Source of the DNA: Sulfitobacter sp. LCG007
Lineage (GTDB): Bacteria; Pseudomonadota; Alphaproteobacteria; Rhodobacterales; Rhodobacteraceae
Reading direction: 5' to 3'
Length of the DNA stretch: 64,000 nucleotides
Assembly: GCF_040801785.1 (NCBI RefSeq)
Contig: NZ_CP161805.1
Location: 4,016,317 to 4,080,316 of the forward strand
Shown: positions 1 to 9,679 of the stretch, one piece after another
Layout of the letters: each line of letters opens with the position of its first letter
How positions within the stretch are numbered: position 1 is the stretch's first letter
Notes under the pieces: generated by a model
The model's database searches: none
What the model saw: only the letters and a program-made list of their open reading frames with translations
What the model was told of the DNA's origin: nothing
Position numbers and translations under genes: made by a program

Positions 1-539
1 CGATGTCGCGCGAGATGATCATCACGCAATGGCACGTGCCCGTCGATGACGAGAACTGCTACTGGTATTCGATGTTCACGAGCTTCGGAAAGCCCGTCGA
101 CAAGGAAGTGATGCGCGCCCAGCGGCTGGAGGAGCATCGCCTGCCCGACTACGCGCCGTTGCGCAACAAGCGCAACAATTACGGCTACGACCCCGAGGAA
201 CAGACACGCGAGACCTATACGGGCATGGGGCTGGACATCAACGTGCATGACCAGTGGGCAGTCGAAAGCCCGGGCGCGATATTCGACCGGACGAAGGAGC
301 ATCTGGGCAAGAGCGACGTCGCCATCATCGCTTATCGTCGGATGCTCCGGGCTGCGATCGCCGGGCTGAAGGCCGGAGAGACTAACAAGCTGCCGATGTG
401 GAACGGCGTCGCGCCCTCCGATATCTCCGGGCCGCTTTCGAACGACACCATCGCGACCGGCGACGGGTGGCGCGAAGCCGCGGCGGAAAGCGACCGAGAG
501 CGGCGTAGTGGTTGCACCGGCTGGGACGCGACCCTGTGA
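1..539 (+). CDS. Rieske aromatic ring-hydroxylating oxygenase, large subunit (C-terminal part)
   Basis: The gene begins before the window; about 178 C-terminal residues are present and the N-terminal Rieske [2Fe-2S] domain is missing. The visible part matches the catalytic domain of phthalate 4,5-dioxygenase-type oxygenases: a WHVPVDDENC stretch, a YTGMGLDINVHDQWAVESPG stretch, and a FDRTKEHLGKSD motif followed by the usual helical end. Such enzymes use a mononuclear iron and electrons from a reductase to hydroxylate or demethylate ring or amine substrates. The TGA at 537-539 lies inside the start of the next gene, so the two are probably co-translated. The substrate cannot be told from this fragment. 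Confidence 0.8.
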   Translation, partial: MSREMIITQWHVPVDDENCYWYSMFTSFGKPVDKEVMRAQRLEEHRLPDYAPLRNKRNNYGYDPEEQTRETYTGMGLDINVHDQWAVESPGAIFDRTKEHLGKSDVAIIAYRRMLRAAIAGLKAGETNKLPMWNGVAPSDISGPLSNDTIATGDGWREAAAESDRERRSGCTGWDATL

Positions 540-2001
540 GCCGCGGGTGAGCGGGCCGTTGGAGGGCATCGCGGAAGGCGCACTGGCGCAGGGCGGCCTG
601 TTATCGCCCGAGGCAGTGACCGCAGGCGAAAACATCTGCCGACAGGCGAAAGCGGCCGGATTAGAGACGATAAGGGTCCTGTTTCCAGACCAGCACGGGG
701 TGCTGCGGGGGAAAACCATCGTAGCAAACGCACTGCCTTCGCTTTTCCGGTCGGGGATCAGGGCGACCTCGACCCTGCTGCTGAAGGACAGCGCGCATCG
801 CACGGTCTTTCCGGTCTGGACCGACACCGATCTTCCCGGCGGTCTGCGTGGCGCGAGCGACATCCTGATGGTCCCCGATCCCGCGACCTTCCGCATCCTG
901 CCCTGGTCGCCGCATTCCGCATGGATCATTTGCGACATCCGGCACCCGAACGGCGAAGTGATCCCCTTCGCACCCCGCGACATGCTGAGACAGGCCATCT
1001 CGGCGCTCGCCGATCAGGGGATGAAGCTGGTTGTCGGGCTCGAGGTGGAGTTCCACATCTACGCCGTCGAGGATGCGCGAACGGGGCATGCGGACGCCAC
1101 CATGCCGGGCCGCCCTTTGCTGACCCGCAACCTCAACCAGGGCTACCAGTACCTGACCGAGCTGCGCTATGCCGCCGCCGAGCCGATGCTCGACGAATTG
1201 CGACGCGCCTGCCACGGTATCGGGCTGCCGATCCGCTCGATGGAGATCGAGATGGGGCCAAGCCAGTTCGAATTCACCTTCGATCCGGCCGACCCGATGA
1301 CCCATGCCGACAACATGGTGATGTTCCGGACGCTGGCGAAGGAAGTCGCGGATGCGCGGGGCCTGCATGCCACCTTCATGTGCCGGCCGGCGGTCGAAAA
1401 TTGCGCCGCGAGCGGCTGGCACCTGCACCAGTCGCTGCTTGACGTGCAGACGGGTCGGAACCTGATGATCCCCGAGACGCGGGACGCCCTCACCCCGACC
1501 GCCTCCGGCTGGATCGCAGGCCTTCTGGAACATGCCGAGGAAAGCTGCCTTCTGTCCACGCCGACGGTCAACGGATACAAGCGCTACAAGCCGCACCAGC
1601 TTGCGCCGGATCGCATCCAGTGGGGGCGCGACAACCGCGGCGCCATGGTCCGGGGGCTTATGGCTCCGGGGGATCCGGCCAGCCGGATCGAGAACCGCAT
1701 CGCGGAGCCGGCCGCGAACCCCTACCATTTCTTCGCCAGCCAGATCCTGTCGGGACTCGACGGGTTGCGCCGCGGCCTCGTCGCGCCGGACCCGGTGGAA
1801 ACGCCCTATGACAGCGTCGCGAAGCGTCTGCCGGAAACGCTGGGCGACGCGCTGCGAAGCTTTGAAACCTCGGCGTTCTATCGAGAGGCATTCGGAGATG
1901 ATTGCGTCGAACACCTTGCGACGATCCGGCGGGCGGAGTGGCAGCGCTATTGCCAGACTGTGTCGGAGTGGGAACAGGCAGAGTATTTTTCGATCTTCTG
2001 A
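508..2001 (+). CDS. Glutamine synthetase family protein (gamma-glutamyl ligase type)
   Basis: A 497-residue ATP-dependent ligase of the glutamine synthetase fold. Visible signatures are GLEVEFHIY (metal-binding glutamates), MEIEMGPSQFEF, the WHLHQS loop, NRGAMVRG, and RIENRIAEPAANPYHFF near the active-site arginines. The adenylylation tyrosine segment of GlnA-I is not evident. Proteins of this branch often glutamylate amines (gamma-glutamylputrescine or gamma-glutamylanilide type) rather than ammonia. The GTG start at 508 has a GAGAG seven bases upstream and overlaps the oxygenase gene by 32 bases; a second GTG at 547 is an alternative. The tight pairing with a Rieske oxygenase suggests that glutamylation and oxidation act on one amine substrate; that is inference. 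Confidence 0.85.
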   Translation: MVAPAGTRPCEPRVSGPLEGIAEGALAQGGLLSPEAVTAGENICRQAKAAGLETIRVLFPDQHGVLRGKTIVANALPSLFRSGIRATSTLLLKDSAHRTVFPVWTDTDLPGGLRGASDILMVPDPATFRILPWSPHSAWIICDIRHPNGEVIPFAPRDMLRQAISALADQGMKLVVGLEVEFHIYAVEDARTGHADATMPGRPLLTRNLNQGYQYLTELRYAAAEPMLDELRRACHGIGLPIRSMEIEMGPSQFEFTFDPADPMTHADNMVMFRTLAKEVADARGLHATFMCRPAVENCAASGWHLHQSLLDVQTGRNLMIPETRDALTPTASGWIAGLLEHAEESCLLSTPTVNGYKRYKPHQLAPDRIQWGRDNRGAMVRGLMAPGDPASRIENRIAEPAANPYHFFASQILSGLDGLRRGLVAPDPVETPYDSVAKRLPETLGDALRSFETSAFYREAFGDDCVEHLATIRRAEWQRYCQTVSEWEQAEYFSIF

Positions 2002-2150
2002 CCGCACGCGCGCCCAGAGTCTGGCAGCGCGTTAACCGAACAGGCGGTTTTTGCCTCATAGGACCCTGAACGCTCCGCTTACCGGATGACTCGCCGCGGC
2101 CGAATTGCTAATGGGGCAGCAGTTCAGGTGTTTGTTTCAGGAGATTTGGT

Positions 2151-2714
2151 GTGCTGGTCGAAAAGACGAAACTCGAGGGTGTCGTGATCCTGACCCCCAA
2201 ACGCTTCGGAGATCAGCGCGGGTTCTTCTCGGAAAGCTGGAGCCGCCGTCAGATGGAAGCCGAGGGGCTGAGCTTTGACTGGGTGCAGGACAACCATTCG
2301 CTTTCCTCGCAGGCCGGCACGGTCCGGGGACTGCATTTCCAGGCGCCACCCCATGCGCAGGACAAGCTGGTGCGCTGCGGACGCGGCGCGCTGTTCGACG
2401 TTGCGGTCGACATCCGCAAGGGCTCCCCGACCTATGGCGACTGGATCGGCGTCGAGCTGAGCTTCGAGAACGGCAGGCAGCTTCTGATCCCGGCCGGGTT
2501 CCTGCACGGTTTCGTCACCCGCGCCCCCGATACCGAGATCGTCTACAAGTGTTCCGACTACTACGCGCCGGAATGTGACGGTGCGGTGCGCTTCGACAGT
2601 CCCGAGATCGGCATCGACTGGGGCCTCGACGGGATCGAGCCGGTGCTGTCGGACAAGGATCGCGCGGCCCCGACGCTCGCTGACTTCACCAGCCCCTTCG
2701 ATTACGAGGCCTGA
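2151..2714 (+). CDS. rmlC: dTDP-4-dehydrorhamnose 3,5-epimerase
   Basis: A cupin-fold epimerase of 187 residues, normal for the family. It converts dTDP-4-keto-6-deoxyglucose to the L-rhamno epimer, the third step of dTDP-L-rhamnose synthesis. The RGLHFQ motif supplies the catalytic base His62, and the conserved VVILTPKRFGDQRGFF N-terminus binds substrate. The GTG start at 2151 is preceded by CAGGAGA at 2138-2144. It is the first gene of rmlCBDA, with only 3 bases to rmlB, so the promoter is probably in the 149-base gap upstream, in which I see nothing else. Confidence 0.95.
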   Translation: MLVEKTKLEGVVILTPKRFGDQRGFFSESWSRRQMEAEGLSFDWVQDNHSLSSQAGTVRGLHFQAPPHAQDKLVRCGRGALFDVAVDIRKGSPTYGDWIGVELSFENGRQLLIPAGFLHGFVTRAPDTEIVYKCSDYYAPECDGAVRFDSPEIGIDWGLDGIEPVLSDKDRAAPTLADFTSPFDYEA

Positions 2715-2717
2715 GCC

Positions 2718-3758
2718 ATGAAGCTTCTCGTCACCGGCGGCGCCGGGTTCATCGGATCGGCCGTCGTCAGGCTTGCCATCGGGCGGGGTTACGAGGTGGT
2801 CAACCTCGACGCGCTGACCTATGCGGCCTGCCTCGACAATGTCGCCAGTGTCGCCGGCAATCCCGCCTATGCCTTCGAGCATGCCGATATTCGCGACCGC
2901 GACGCGCTGGCGCGCATCTTCGCCGCGCATGATCCCGACGCGGTGATGCATCTGGCTGCCGAAAGCCATGTGGATCGATCGATCGACGGGCCCGGCGATT
3001 TCATCGACACCAACGTGACCGGAACCTATTGCCTGCTCGAGGCCGCCCGGGCCCATTGGGAGCAGAAGGGCCGACCGGACGGATTCCGGTTCCACCACAT
3101 CTCGACCGATGAGGTTTTCGGCACGCTGGGCGAGACGGGGCAGTTCACAGAGGACACGGCCTATGCCCCGAACAGTCCATATTCTGCCTCGAAAGCGGCC
3201 TCGGACCATCTGGTGCGCGCCTGGCACGAGACCTACGGGCTGCCGGTGGTCCTGACCAACTGCTCGAACAACTACGGGCCCTTCCACTTCCCCGAAAAGC
3301 TGATCCCGGTCGTGATCCTCAATGCGCTGGCGGGCAGGCCGATCCCGGTCTACGGCAAGGGCGAGAACGTCCGCGACTGGCTCTACGTCGAGGACCATGC
3401 GGACGCGCTGCTGACGGTGCTGGACAAGGGCGCCGTCGGGCGGAGCTACAACATCGGCGGCGAGAACGAGGCGCGCAACATCGACCTGGTGCGGATGATC
3501 TGCGCAATCCTCGATGAGAAGCGCCCCGCGAACGCCCCGCATGCGGATCTGATCAGCTTCGTGACCGACCGTCCGGGGCATGACCTGCGTTATGCCATCG
3601 ACCCGACGCGCATCCGCGAAGAGCTTGGCTGGCGGCCGTCGCTGACGCTTGCGGAAGGGCTCGAGCGCACCGTGCAATGGTTTCTCGACAACGAGGACTG
3701 GTGGCGCGCGTTGCAGGACCGCCACGGCGTTGGCCAGCGGCTGGGGGTCTCCGCATGA
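2718..3758 (+). CDS. rmlB: dTDP-glucose 4,6-dehydratase
   Basis: An extended short-chain dehydrogenase of 346 residues. The N-terminal TGGAGFIGS (residues 6-14) binds NAD, STDEVFG (129-135) carries the Thr-Asp-Glu catalytic set, and YSASK (Tyr155, Lys159) is the SDR active-site pair. It makes dTDP-4-keto-6-deoxyglucose from dTDP-glucose, the second step of the rhamnose pathway. Its TGA overlaps the ATG of rmlD (ATGA), so the two are translationally coupled. Confidence 0.96.
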   Translation: MKLLVTGGAGFIGSAVVRLAIGRGYEVVNLDALTYAACLDNVASVAGNPAYAFEHADIRDRDALARIFAAHDPDAVMHLAAESHVDRSIDGPGDFIDTNVTGTYCLLEAARAHWEQKGRPDGFRFHHISTDEVFGTLGETGQFTEDTAYAPNSPYSASKAASDHLVRAWHETYGLPVVLTNCSNNYGPFHFPEKLIPVVILNALAGRPIPVYGKGENVRDWLYVEDHADALLTVLDKGAVGRSYNIGGENEARNIDLVRMICAILDEKRPANAPHADLISFVTDRPGHDLRYAIDPTRIREELGWRPSLTLAEGLERTVQWFLDNEDWWRALQDRHGVGQRLGVSA

Positions 3759-4600
3759 AGCTGCTGGTCTTCGGCAGGACCGGACAGGTTGCCACCGAGC
3801 TGGCGCGCTTTCCCGGGACGACCTGCGTCGGTCGCGATCAGGCCGACCTGGGCGATGCTGATGCCTGCGCGCGGCTCATCGCGGAAACGGATGCCGACGC
3901 GGTGATCAACGCCGCCGCCTATACCGCCGTCGACAGCGCTGAATCCGAGGCGGAGCTGGCCCATGCCGTCAACGGTGCGGCACCGGGTGCGATGGCCCGT
4001 GCGGCGGCACAGCGCGGTCTGCCCTTCGTCCATATCTCGACCGATTACGTCTTCGACGGATCGGGTACCCGGCCATGGCAGCCGGCGGATGCGACCGGAC
4101 CCCTCGGTGCATACGGGGCCAGCAAGCTTGTCGGGGAGGATGCCGTGCGTGCGGCGGGTGGAGCCTTTGCCATCCTGCGCACCTCCTGGGTGTTCTCGGC
4201 GCATGGGGCGAATTTCGTCAAGACGATGCTGCGTCTCGGGGCCGAGCGTGACCGACTGACCATTGTCGCCGACCAGATCGGCGGGCCGACACCGGCGCGC
4301 GATATCGCGACCGCCTGCGTGAGGATCGCGGATGCTCTGGTGGCGGATCCGGCGAAGTCCGGCACCTATCATTTCAGCGGAGCGCCGGACGTGAGCTGGG
4401 CGGATTTCGCGCGCGAGATCTTCGCGCAGGCCGGGCTTTCGCCCGATGTGGAAGATATCCCGACCAGCGCCTATCCGACGCCAGCACGCCGCCCGGCAAA
4501 CTCGCGGCTCGACTGTTCGACGACTGCCGACGTGTTCGGGATAGACCGACCCGACTGGCGCAAGGGACTTCGCACGGTGCTGACGGAACTCAACGCTTAG
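3755..4600 (+). CDS. rmlD: dTDP-4-dehydrorhamnose reductase
   Basis: A 281-residue SDR-type reductase making dTDP-L-rhamnose, the last pathway step. The N-terminus [16 protein letters not shown] is the nucleotide-binding GxxGQV motif typical of Rml[11 protein letters not shown] and [10 protein letters not shown] follow, and YGASK gives the catalytic Tyr and Lys. The start at 3755 is fixed by the ATGA overlap with rmlB; in-frame sequence upstream belongs to the rmlB region and lacks family similarity. Confidence 0.95.
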   Translation: MKLLVFGRTGQVATELARFPGTTCVGRDQADLGDADACARLIAETDADAVINAAAYTAVDSAESEAELAHAVNGAAPGAMARAAAQRGLPFVHISTDYVFDGSGTRPWQPADATGPLGAYGASKLVGEDAVRAAGGAFAILRTSWVFSAHGANFVKTMLRLGAERDRLTIVADQIGGPTPARDIATACVRIADALVADPAKSGTYHFSGAPDVSWADFAREIFAQAGLSPDVEDIPTSAYPTPARRPANSRLDCSTTADVFGIDRPDWRKGLRTVLTELNA

Positions 4601-4613
4601 AGACGGAAATCAC

Positions 4614-5480
4614 ATGACACAGCGCAAGGGCATCATCCTCGCCGGAGGCTCGGGCACGCGGCTATACCCGATCACCATGGGCGTCTCGAAGCAGCTTCTG
4701 CCGATCTATGACAAGCCGATGGTCTATTATCCGCTGACCGTCCTCATGCTGGCGGGGATCCGCGAGATCGCGGTGATCACCACGCCCGAGGACCAGACCC
4801 AGTTCCAGCGCCTGCTGGGAGACGGCAGCCATTTCGCGACGCAGCTGACCTATATCGTGCAGCCCTCGCCCGACGGTCTGGCCCAGGCTTTCATCCTTGC
4901 CGAGGAATTCCTCGACGGCGCGCCGTCGGCGCTGGTGCTGGGCGACAACATCTTCTTCGGCCACGGCCTGCCCGAGATCTTGGCCGAGGCCGACAGGAAG
5001 ACCGAGGGCGGCACCGTCTTCGGCTATCAGGTCGCCGATCCCGAGCGCTATGGCGTCGTTGACTTCGACACGGACGGCACGGTGCGCGGGATCGTCGAAA
5101 AGCCCGAGGTGCCGCCCTCGAACCATGCGGTGACGGGCCTTTATTTCGTCGATGGCTCCGCGCCGGCGAAGGCCAGACAGATCACGCCCTCCGCCCGCGG
5201 CGAGCTCGAGATTACCAGCCTCCTCGAGATGTATCTCGCCGAGGGCAGCCTGACGGTGCAACGTATGGGGCGGGGCTATGCGTGGCTCGATACCGGAACC
5301 CATGCGAGTCTTCTGGATGCGGGCAATTTCGTGCGCACTATCGAGCAACGGCAGGGCCAGCAGATCGGCAGCCCCGAAGAGGTGGCCTTCCAGAAGGGCT
5401 GGATCACCCGCGAGGACCTGGCGCGCGAGGCCGAGCGCTACCGCAAGAACGAATACGGCACCTATCTGGCGAAGCTCTGA
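4614..5480 (+). CDS. rmlA: Glucose-1-phosphate thymidylyltransferase
   Basis: A 288-residue nucleotidyltransferase making dTDP-glucose from glucose-1-phosphate and dTTP, the first pathway step and the usual feedback point. The signature [11 protein letters not shown] followed by [12 protein letters not shown] (residues about 11-35) is the phosphate- and metal-binding loop, and LGDNIFFG is the sugar-nucleotide motif. It is last in the rmlCBDA operon, 13 bases after rmlD. It ends 12 bases before the convergent exporter gene; no terminator is visible in the gap. Confidence 0.96.
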   Translation: MTQRKGIILAGGSGTRLYPITMGVSKQLLPIYDKPMVYYPLTVLMLAGIREIAVITTPEDQTQFQRLLGDGSHFATQLTYIVQPSPDGLAQAFILAEEFLDGAPSALVLGDNIFFGHGLPEILAEADRKTEGGTVFGYQVADPERYGVVDFDTDGTVRGIVEKPEVPPSNHAVTGLYFVDGSAPAKARQITPSARGELEITSLLEMYLAEGSLTVQRMGRGYAWLDTGTHASLLDAGNFVRTIEQRQGQQIGSPEEVAFQKGWITREDLAREAERYRKNEYGTYLAKL

Positions 5481-5492
5481 AGGGGCGCCGGC

Positions 5493-6308
5493 TCAGAGCT
5501 GGTCGATGATCTCGCGGTTGTAGCGGTTGAGGAAAAGCAGACCGATCGTCAGCGCGGCGAGTCCGATCCCGAGGGGATAGAGCATGTCGATGTATTCGCC
5601 GCGGTATTGCGGATAGAACGCCTTTCTGACCTGTCCGACCAGATGCACGACGGGGTTCCAGTCGAGGTAGGACCGGAACGGTTCCGGCACATCGTCATGC
5701 AGCAGGATGATGCCCGAGATCAGGAACAGCGGCCTGTTGAGGATCTTCCAGAAACGGTCCCAGAGCGGGGCGTAGAACAGCAGGACGCAATTCAGCGTGC
5801 CGATGCCCGCCCCGAAGACGGCGGTGACGCCGATCGCCGACATCAGGGTCCAGGGATCTATCGATGTCCGGGTCTCCCAGATCAGCATGATGCCGCCGGT
5901 CAGCGCGAAGAAGACCGACATCTGGGTGAGGAAGGTCAGGACGAAGCGCGCGATCAGGGCGTCGGCGTAGGTCACGCTTGGATAGAACAGCAGCGATTTC
6001 GAGAACTTCAGCGACTTCGCGATCTTGCCCTCCATCTCGCGGTACATCACGAAGGGAAGAAAGCCGGTGGCGTAGAACATCGGGAAGTTCACGCCAAGCG
6101 GCGGCGTCCGTGCGATCAGGCTGAACATCAGCGACAGCAGAGCGACACCCGCGACCGGCTCGGCAATGGCCCAGAGATAGCCGCCCGGCGAGCGGCCGTA
6201 GCTTGTCGACATCTCCCGCATGATCAGCGCGCCGATCGCCCGGAAGGGCTTGAACCGACGTTGCCCGATCCCTTCGGACCGGTCTGAGGGAAGTGCGATC
6301 GCCATCAT
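5493..6308 (-). CDS. kpsM: Capsule/polysaccharide ABC exporter permease (KpsM-like)
   Basis: A 271-residue ABC-2 type inner-membrane permease with about six hydrophobic segments. The N-terminal IGALIMREMSTSYGRSPGGY amphipathic stretch is typical of KpsM/Wzm proteins that export polysaccharide with a KpsT-type ATPase. The matching ATPase lies 1.5 kb away on the opposite strand (7761-8444). The start is ATG 6308, with an ATG one codon later as alternative. It diverges from the KpsE-like gene over a gap of about 100 bases that should hold both promoters. Confidence 0.88.
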   Translation of the reverse strand: MMAIALPSDRSEGIGQRRFKPFRAIGALIMREMSTSYGRSPGGYLWAIAEPVAGVALLSLMFSLIARTPPLGVNFPMFYATGFLPFVMYREMEGKIAKSLKFSKSLLFYPSVTYADALIARFVLTFLTQMSVFFALTGGIMLIWETRTSIDPWTLMSAIGVTAVFGAGIGTLNCVLLFYAPLWDRFWKILNRPLFLISGIILLHDDVPEPFRSYLDWNPVVHLVGQVRKAFYPQYRGEYIDMLYPLGIGLAALTIGLLFLNRYNREIIDQL

Positions 6309-6412
6309 GGAACCCCTGCTGCGCCAGATTGCACTTTAGTACGCCTGACATTGCGGATAAAACAGCAAAGACGCTGCGGAACCACACGAAGGTACCTGAC
6401 TTGGACGATACG

Positions 6413-7756
6413 ATGCGTACAGACAACGGCAGCGAACCCCCGCAGGACGAGCGGAAAGAGGATTCTGACCGAGGAGGATCGACCGAGGTCCAGAAGACGG
6501 GCGGCGGCGGCCAGGCACGTCGCGCGCAATCGGGCGACAAGCCTCCGGCGAAACGGCGCCAGCAGCAGATCGACGTGGCGAGGCCAAAGAGCCAGAAGCG
6601 CAACCAGCCGCCGCGCGGCGCCATCGGCGACATGCCGCGCACCGCGCGCCGCGCCCGGGTCAGGCGCAGGCATATGGGAACGCTGCTCAGTTTCGTGCTG
6701 ATGGTGATCCTGCCCGTCGGCGTGGTCTGGTGGTATCTCGAGAACAGGGCCGCGGACCAGTACGTGAGCCATGTCGCCTTTTCCGTCCGCAAGGAAGAGA
6801 GTTCCTCCGCGATGGAAATCCTCGGCGGGCTGAGCGCACTGACAAGCACCAGCTCATCCGATCCGGACATCCTCTATGAATACATCCAGAGCCAGGAACT
6901 CGTCCGGCGGGTGAACGAGGATCTCGACCTTGTCAGCCTCTATACGAAGCCCAAGGACGACTTCTATTTCGCCTACGATCCGTCCGGCACGATCGAGGAT
7001 CTGACCGATTACTGGACCGGGATGACGAAGATCTACTACGACAGCACCGCCGGAACGATCGAGTTGCGCGTGCTGGCCTTCGATCCGGACGACGCGCAGA
7101 GGATCGCGCAGGCGGTCTACGAAGAGAGCTCGCAGATGATCAACGAGCTCAGCTCGATCGCGCGCGACGACGCCACCAGCTATGCGCGCGAAGAGCTCGA
7201 GAATGCCGTCGAACGGTTGAAGGAAGCGCGGATGGCGATCACGTCCTTCCGCAACCAGCACCAGATCGTCGATCCCAATGCCGACATCGAAGGTCAGATC
7301 GGCCTCGTCAACACGCTGAACGAACAGCTCGCCGAGTCGCTGATCGAGCTGGACCTTCTCAAGCAGACGGCGCAGCCCAACGACCCACGCCTGGATCAGG
7401 TGAACCGGAAGATCGAGGTCATCAACGACCGCATCGTGCAGGAGCGCAAGAAGTTCGGCGCGATGAACACGCTCGACAATCAGGCCTATTCCTCGATCAT
7501 CGGCGAGTACGAAAGCCTGACGGTCGACCGGGAATTCGCCGAGCAGGCCTATCTCGCGGCGCTGTCGACCTTCGACACGGCCCAGGCCGAGGCTCAGCGC
7601 AAGAGCCGCTACCTCGCGGCCTATATCAAGCCGACAAAGGCGCAGCGCTCGACCTATCCCGAATGGGACACGATCCTGATCGTGACCGCTCTTTTCGCGC
7701 TTCTGACATGGGCCAGCTTCGTGCTGATGACCTACGCCCTGCGGGACCGGAGGTGA
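6413..7756 (+). CDS. kpsE: Capsule export inner-membrane/periplasmic adaptor (KpsE-like)
   Basis: A 447-residue polysaccharide co-polymerase/adaptor protein linking the inner-membrane exporter to the outer-membrane channel. It has an unusually long, charged, disordered cytoplasmic N-terminus (residues 1-88, rich in Arg, Gln and Gly), one membrane helix at about 89-108, a periplasmic domain with a long coiled coil (Glu/Lys-rich from about residue 255), and a C-terminal membrane helix ending in ALRDRR. ATG 6413 is the listed start. TTG 6401 has the better spaced GAAGG (6388-6392) and is a real alternative that adds four residues. The kpsT gene follows after four bases. Confidence 0.85.
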   Translation: MRTDNGSEPPQDERKEDSDRGGSTEVQKTGGGGQARRAQSGDKPPAKRRQQQIDVARPKSQKRNQPPRGAIGDMPRTARRARVRRRHMGTLLSFVLMVILPVGVVWWYLENRAADQYVSHVAFSVRKEESSSAMEILGGLSALTSTSSSDPDILYEYIQSQELVRRVNEDLDLVSLYTKPKDDFYFAYDPSGTIEDLTDYWTGMTKIYYDSTAGTIELRVLAFDPDDAQRIAQAVYEESSQMINELSSIARDDATSYAREELENAVERLKEARMAITSFRNQHQIVDPNADIEGQIGLVNTLNEQLAESLIELDLLKQTAQPNDPRLDQVNRKIEVINDRIVQERKKFGAMNTLDNQAYSSIIGEYESLTVDREFAEQAYLAALSTFDTAQAEAQRKSRYLAAYIKPTKAQRSTYPEWDTILIVTALFALLTWASFVLMTYALRDRR

Positions 7757-7760
7757 CGGG

Positions 7761-8444
7761 GTGATCCGTCTCGAGAACGTCTGGAAGACCTACCGGACCC
7801 GTCGCCACACCAACGTGATCGCTGCGGGGATCAACGCAACCTTTCCCACCGGCGTCAGCGTCGCCCTGCTGGGGCGCAACGGGGCCGGAAAGTCCTCGAT
7901 GCTCAGGATGATCGCGGGGACCATGCCGGTGGACCGGGGCCGGATATGGTCCACGGGATCGGTATCCTGGCCGGTCGGCTTCTCGGGCAGTTTCCACAAG
8001 GACATGTCCGGGGCGCAGAACACGCGTTTCATCGCGCGGCTTTATGGCGTGGATACCGACGAGCTGATGGACTTCGTCGGAGGCTTCGCCGATCTGGGCG
8101 ACAAGTTCTACCTCCCCATCCGCACCTATTCATCCGGCATGAAGTCCCGTCTCGCCTTCGGGATCTCGATGGGAATCAAGTTCGACACCTATCTGGTGGA
8201 CGAGGTGACCTCGGTGGGGGATGCGGATTTCAAGCGCAAGGCGCGCCAGCTGTTCAAGAACCGGATGGCGGAATCGAGCGCGATCGTGGTGTCGCACTCC
8301 AAGAAGCTCATCCTCGACCTCTGCGACGCGGGGGCGGTGCTGGAAAACGGCGATTTCATCTATTACGAGGACATCAACGACGCGCTCGAGCATCACGACT
8401 GGAACCTCGGCAAGGGCCAGGGCCGGATGCGGCAGATCGGCTGA
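7761..8444 (+). CDS. kpsT: Capsule/polysaccharide ABC exporter ATPase (KpsT-like)
   Basis: A 227-residue nucleotide-binding subunit powering polysaccharide export. Walker A is GRNGAGKS (38-45), the ABC signature is the KpsT/Wzt-type YSSGMKSRLAFG (about 123-134), Walker B is TYLVDE (143-148), and the switch histidine is His179. The short length, without a C-terminal carbohydrate-binding domain, fits group-2 capsule exporters rather than Wzt of O-antigen systems. The GTG start at 7761 follows an AGGTGA. It is co-oriented with and adjacent to the KpsE-like gene. Confidence 0.9.
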   Translation: MIRLENVWKTYRTRRHTNVIAAGINATFPTGVSVALLGRNGAGKSSMLRMIAGTMPVDRGRIWSTGSVSWPVGFSGSFHKDMSGAQNTRFIARLYGVDTDELMDFVGGFADLGDKFYLPIRTYSSGMKSRLAFGISMGIKFDTYLVDEVTSVGDADFKRKARQLFKNRMAESSAIVVSHSKKLILDLCDAGAVLENGDFIYYEDINDALEHHDWNLGKGQGRMRQIG

Positions 8445-8569
8445 AGCCCTTACGGTCCGGCGACGGCACCGATAGCGATAGCAGTCATTCCGAGACGCAG
8501 TTTCGCATTTCCAATCCCGCCGGCTGCCCTGTAGAAGAAAGCCCAAACGCAACAGCCGGAGATTTCAGA

Positions 8570-9571
8570 ATGTCCATCAACATCGCCATCAACGGGTTCG
8601 GCCGCATCGGACGCTGTGTGCTGCGCGCGCTCGTCGAGCGCAACGAGAAGGATATCCGGGTGGTTGCCATCAACGACCTGACCACCCCCGAAACCCTGAT
8701 GCACCTTCTCAAGTACGACAGCGTGCATGGCCGGCTGAACGCCGATGTCACGCTGGACGGCGACGTGATGAAGGTCGGAGGACACGAGATCCGCATGACC
8801 GCGATCCGCAATCCGCAGGAACTGCCCTGGGGCGACGTGGATATCGCCTACGAATGCACCGGGATATTCACCGACCGCGACAAGGCCGCGCTGCACCTCG
8901 AGAACGGATCGAAGCGCGTGCTGGTATCCGCTCCCGCGACCGGCGCGGACCGCACGGTGGTGTTCGGAGTCAACCATCACGAACTGACCAAGGACGACAT
9001 CGTGGTGTCGAACGCTTCCTGCACGACGAATTGCCTCGCGCCGGTGGCCAAGGTGCTTGACGACCTCGTCGGGATCGAGACCGGCTACATGACGACGATC
9101 CACGCCTACACCGGCGACCAGCCGACCCATGACGCACCCCACAAGGATCTCTACAGGGCGCGGGCGGCGGCGGTGTCGATGATCCCGACCTCGACCGGTG
9201 CGGCGCGTGCCATCTCGCTCGTGCTGCCGCATCTCGAAGGCAAGCTGGAAGGCTCGGCCGTGCGCGTTCCGACAGCGAACGTGTCACTGGTCGATCTGTG
9301 CATCACGCCGGGCAAGCCGACGGATGCCGAGGCGATCAATGCGGCGATGATGGCCGCGGCCGAGGGACCGCTCAAGGGCGTCCTGGCCTACGAGCCTGCG
9401 CCGCTCGTGTCGCAGGACTTCAACCACGATCCCCACTCCTCGACCTTCGCACCCGCCCAGACCCGCGTGACCGCGGGTGGCATGGTCCGGGTGGTCAGCT
9501 GGTACGACAACGAATGGGGCTTCTCGAACCGGATGAGCGATACGGCACTGGCCATGGGCAAGCTGCTCTAG
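8570..9571 (+). CDS. gap: Glyceraldehyde-3-phosphate dehydrogenase, type I
   Basis: A 333-residue glycolytic enzyme that oxidises glyceraldehyde-3-phosphate to 1,3-bisphosphoglycerate. The N-terminus MSINIAINGFGRIGR binds the dinucleotide, the catalytic Cys151 lies in SNASCTTNCLAP, and SWYDNEWGFSNRM closes the protein. ATG 8570 is the start; the open frame extends upstream through kpsT in another frame but that part is not coding. The gene sits inside the capsule export locus with no functional link to it, and ends in a strong terminator. Confidence 0.96.
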   Translation: MSINIAINGFGRIGRCVLRALVERNEKDIRVVAINDLTTPETLMHLLKYDSVHGRLNADVTLDGDVMKVGGHEIRMTAIRNPQELPWGDVDIAYECTGIFTDRDKAALHLENGSKRVLVSAPATGADRTVVFGVNHHELTKDDIVVSNASCTTNCLAPVAKVLDDLVGIETGYMTTIHAYTGDQPTHDAPHKDLYRARAAAVSMIPTSTGAARAISLVLPHLEGKLEGSAVRVPTANVSLVDLCITPGKPTDAEAINAAMMAAAEGPLKGVLAYEPAPLVSQDFNHDPHSSTFAPAQTRVTAGGMVRVVSWYDNEWGFSNRMSDTALAMGKLL

Positions 9572-9595
9572 GGGCAATCGCCGTCGCCTGAACTG

Positions 9596-9639
9596 ACCGG
9601 CGCGCCGCATCGCAAGATGGGCGCGCCGGTTTTCTTTTT
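9596..9639 (+). terminator. Rho-independent terminator of gap
   Basis: A perfect 11-bp stem (ACCGGCGCGCC at 9596-9606 with its complement at 9620-9630), a 13-base loop, then TTTTCTTTTT. It faces the gap transcript. There is no A-run on the other side, so it is not obviously bidirectional for the convergent gene. Confidence 0.93.
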
Positions 9640-9679
9640 GTCTGGCGCCTGCCCGTTGATCGGGCAGGGCGGGCGGACG

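Noticed and set aside
661..2007. A 448-codon open frame antisense to the glutamine-synthetase-like gene
   Set aside because: It shows Arg/Gly/Asp-rich translation with no motif, and it fully mirrors a gene with clear catalytic motifs. It is a GC-driven shadow.
2124..3725. A 533-codon open frame antisense to rmlC and rmlB
   Set aside because: It spans two well-supported genes and their junction and has no recognisable domain.
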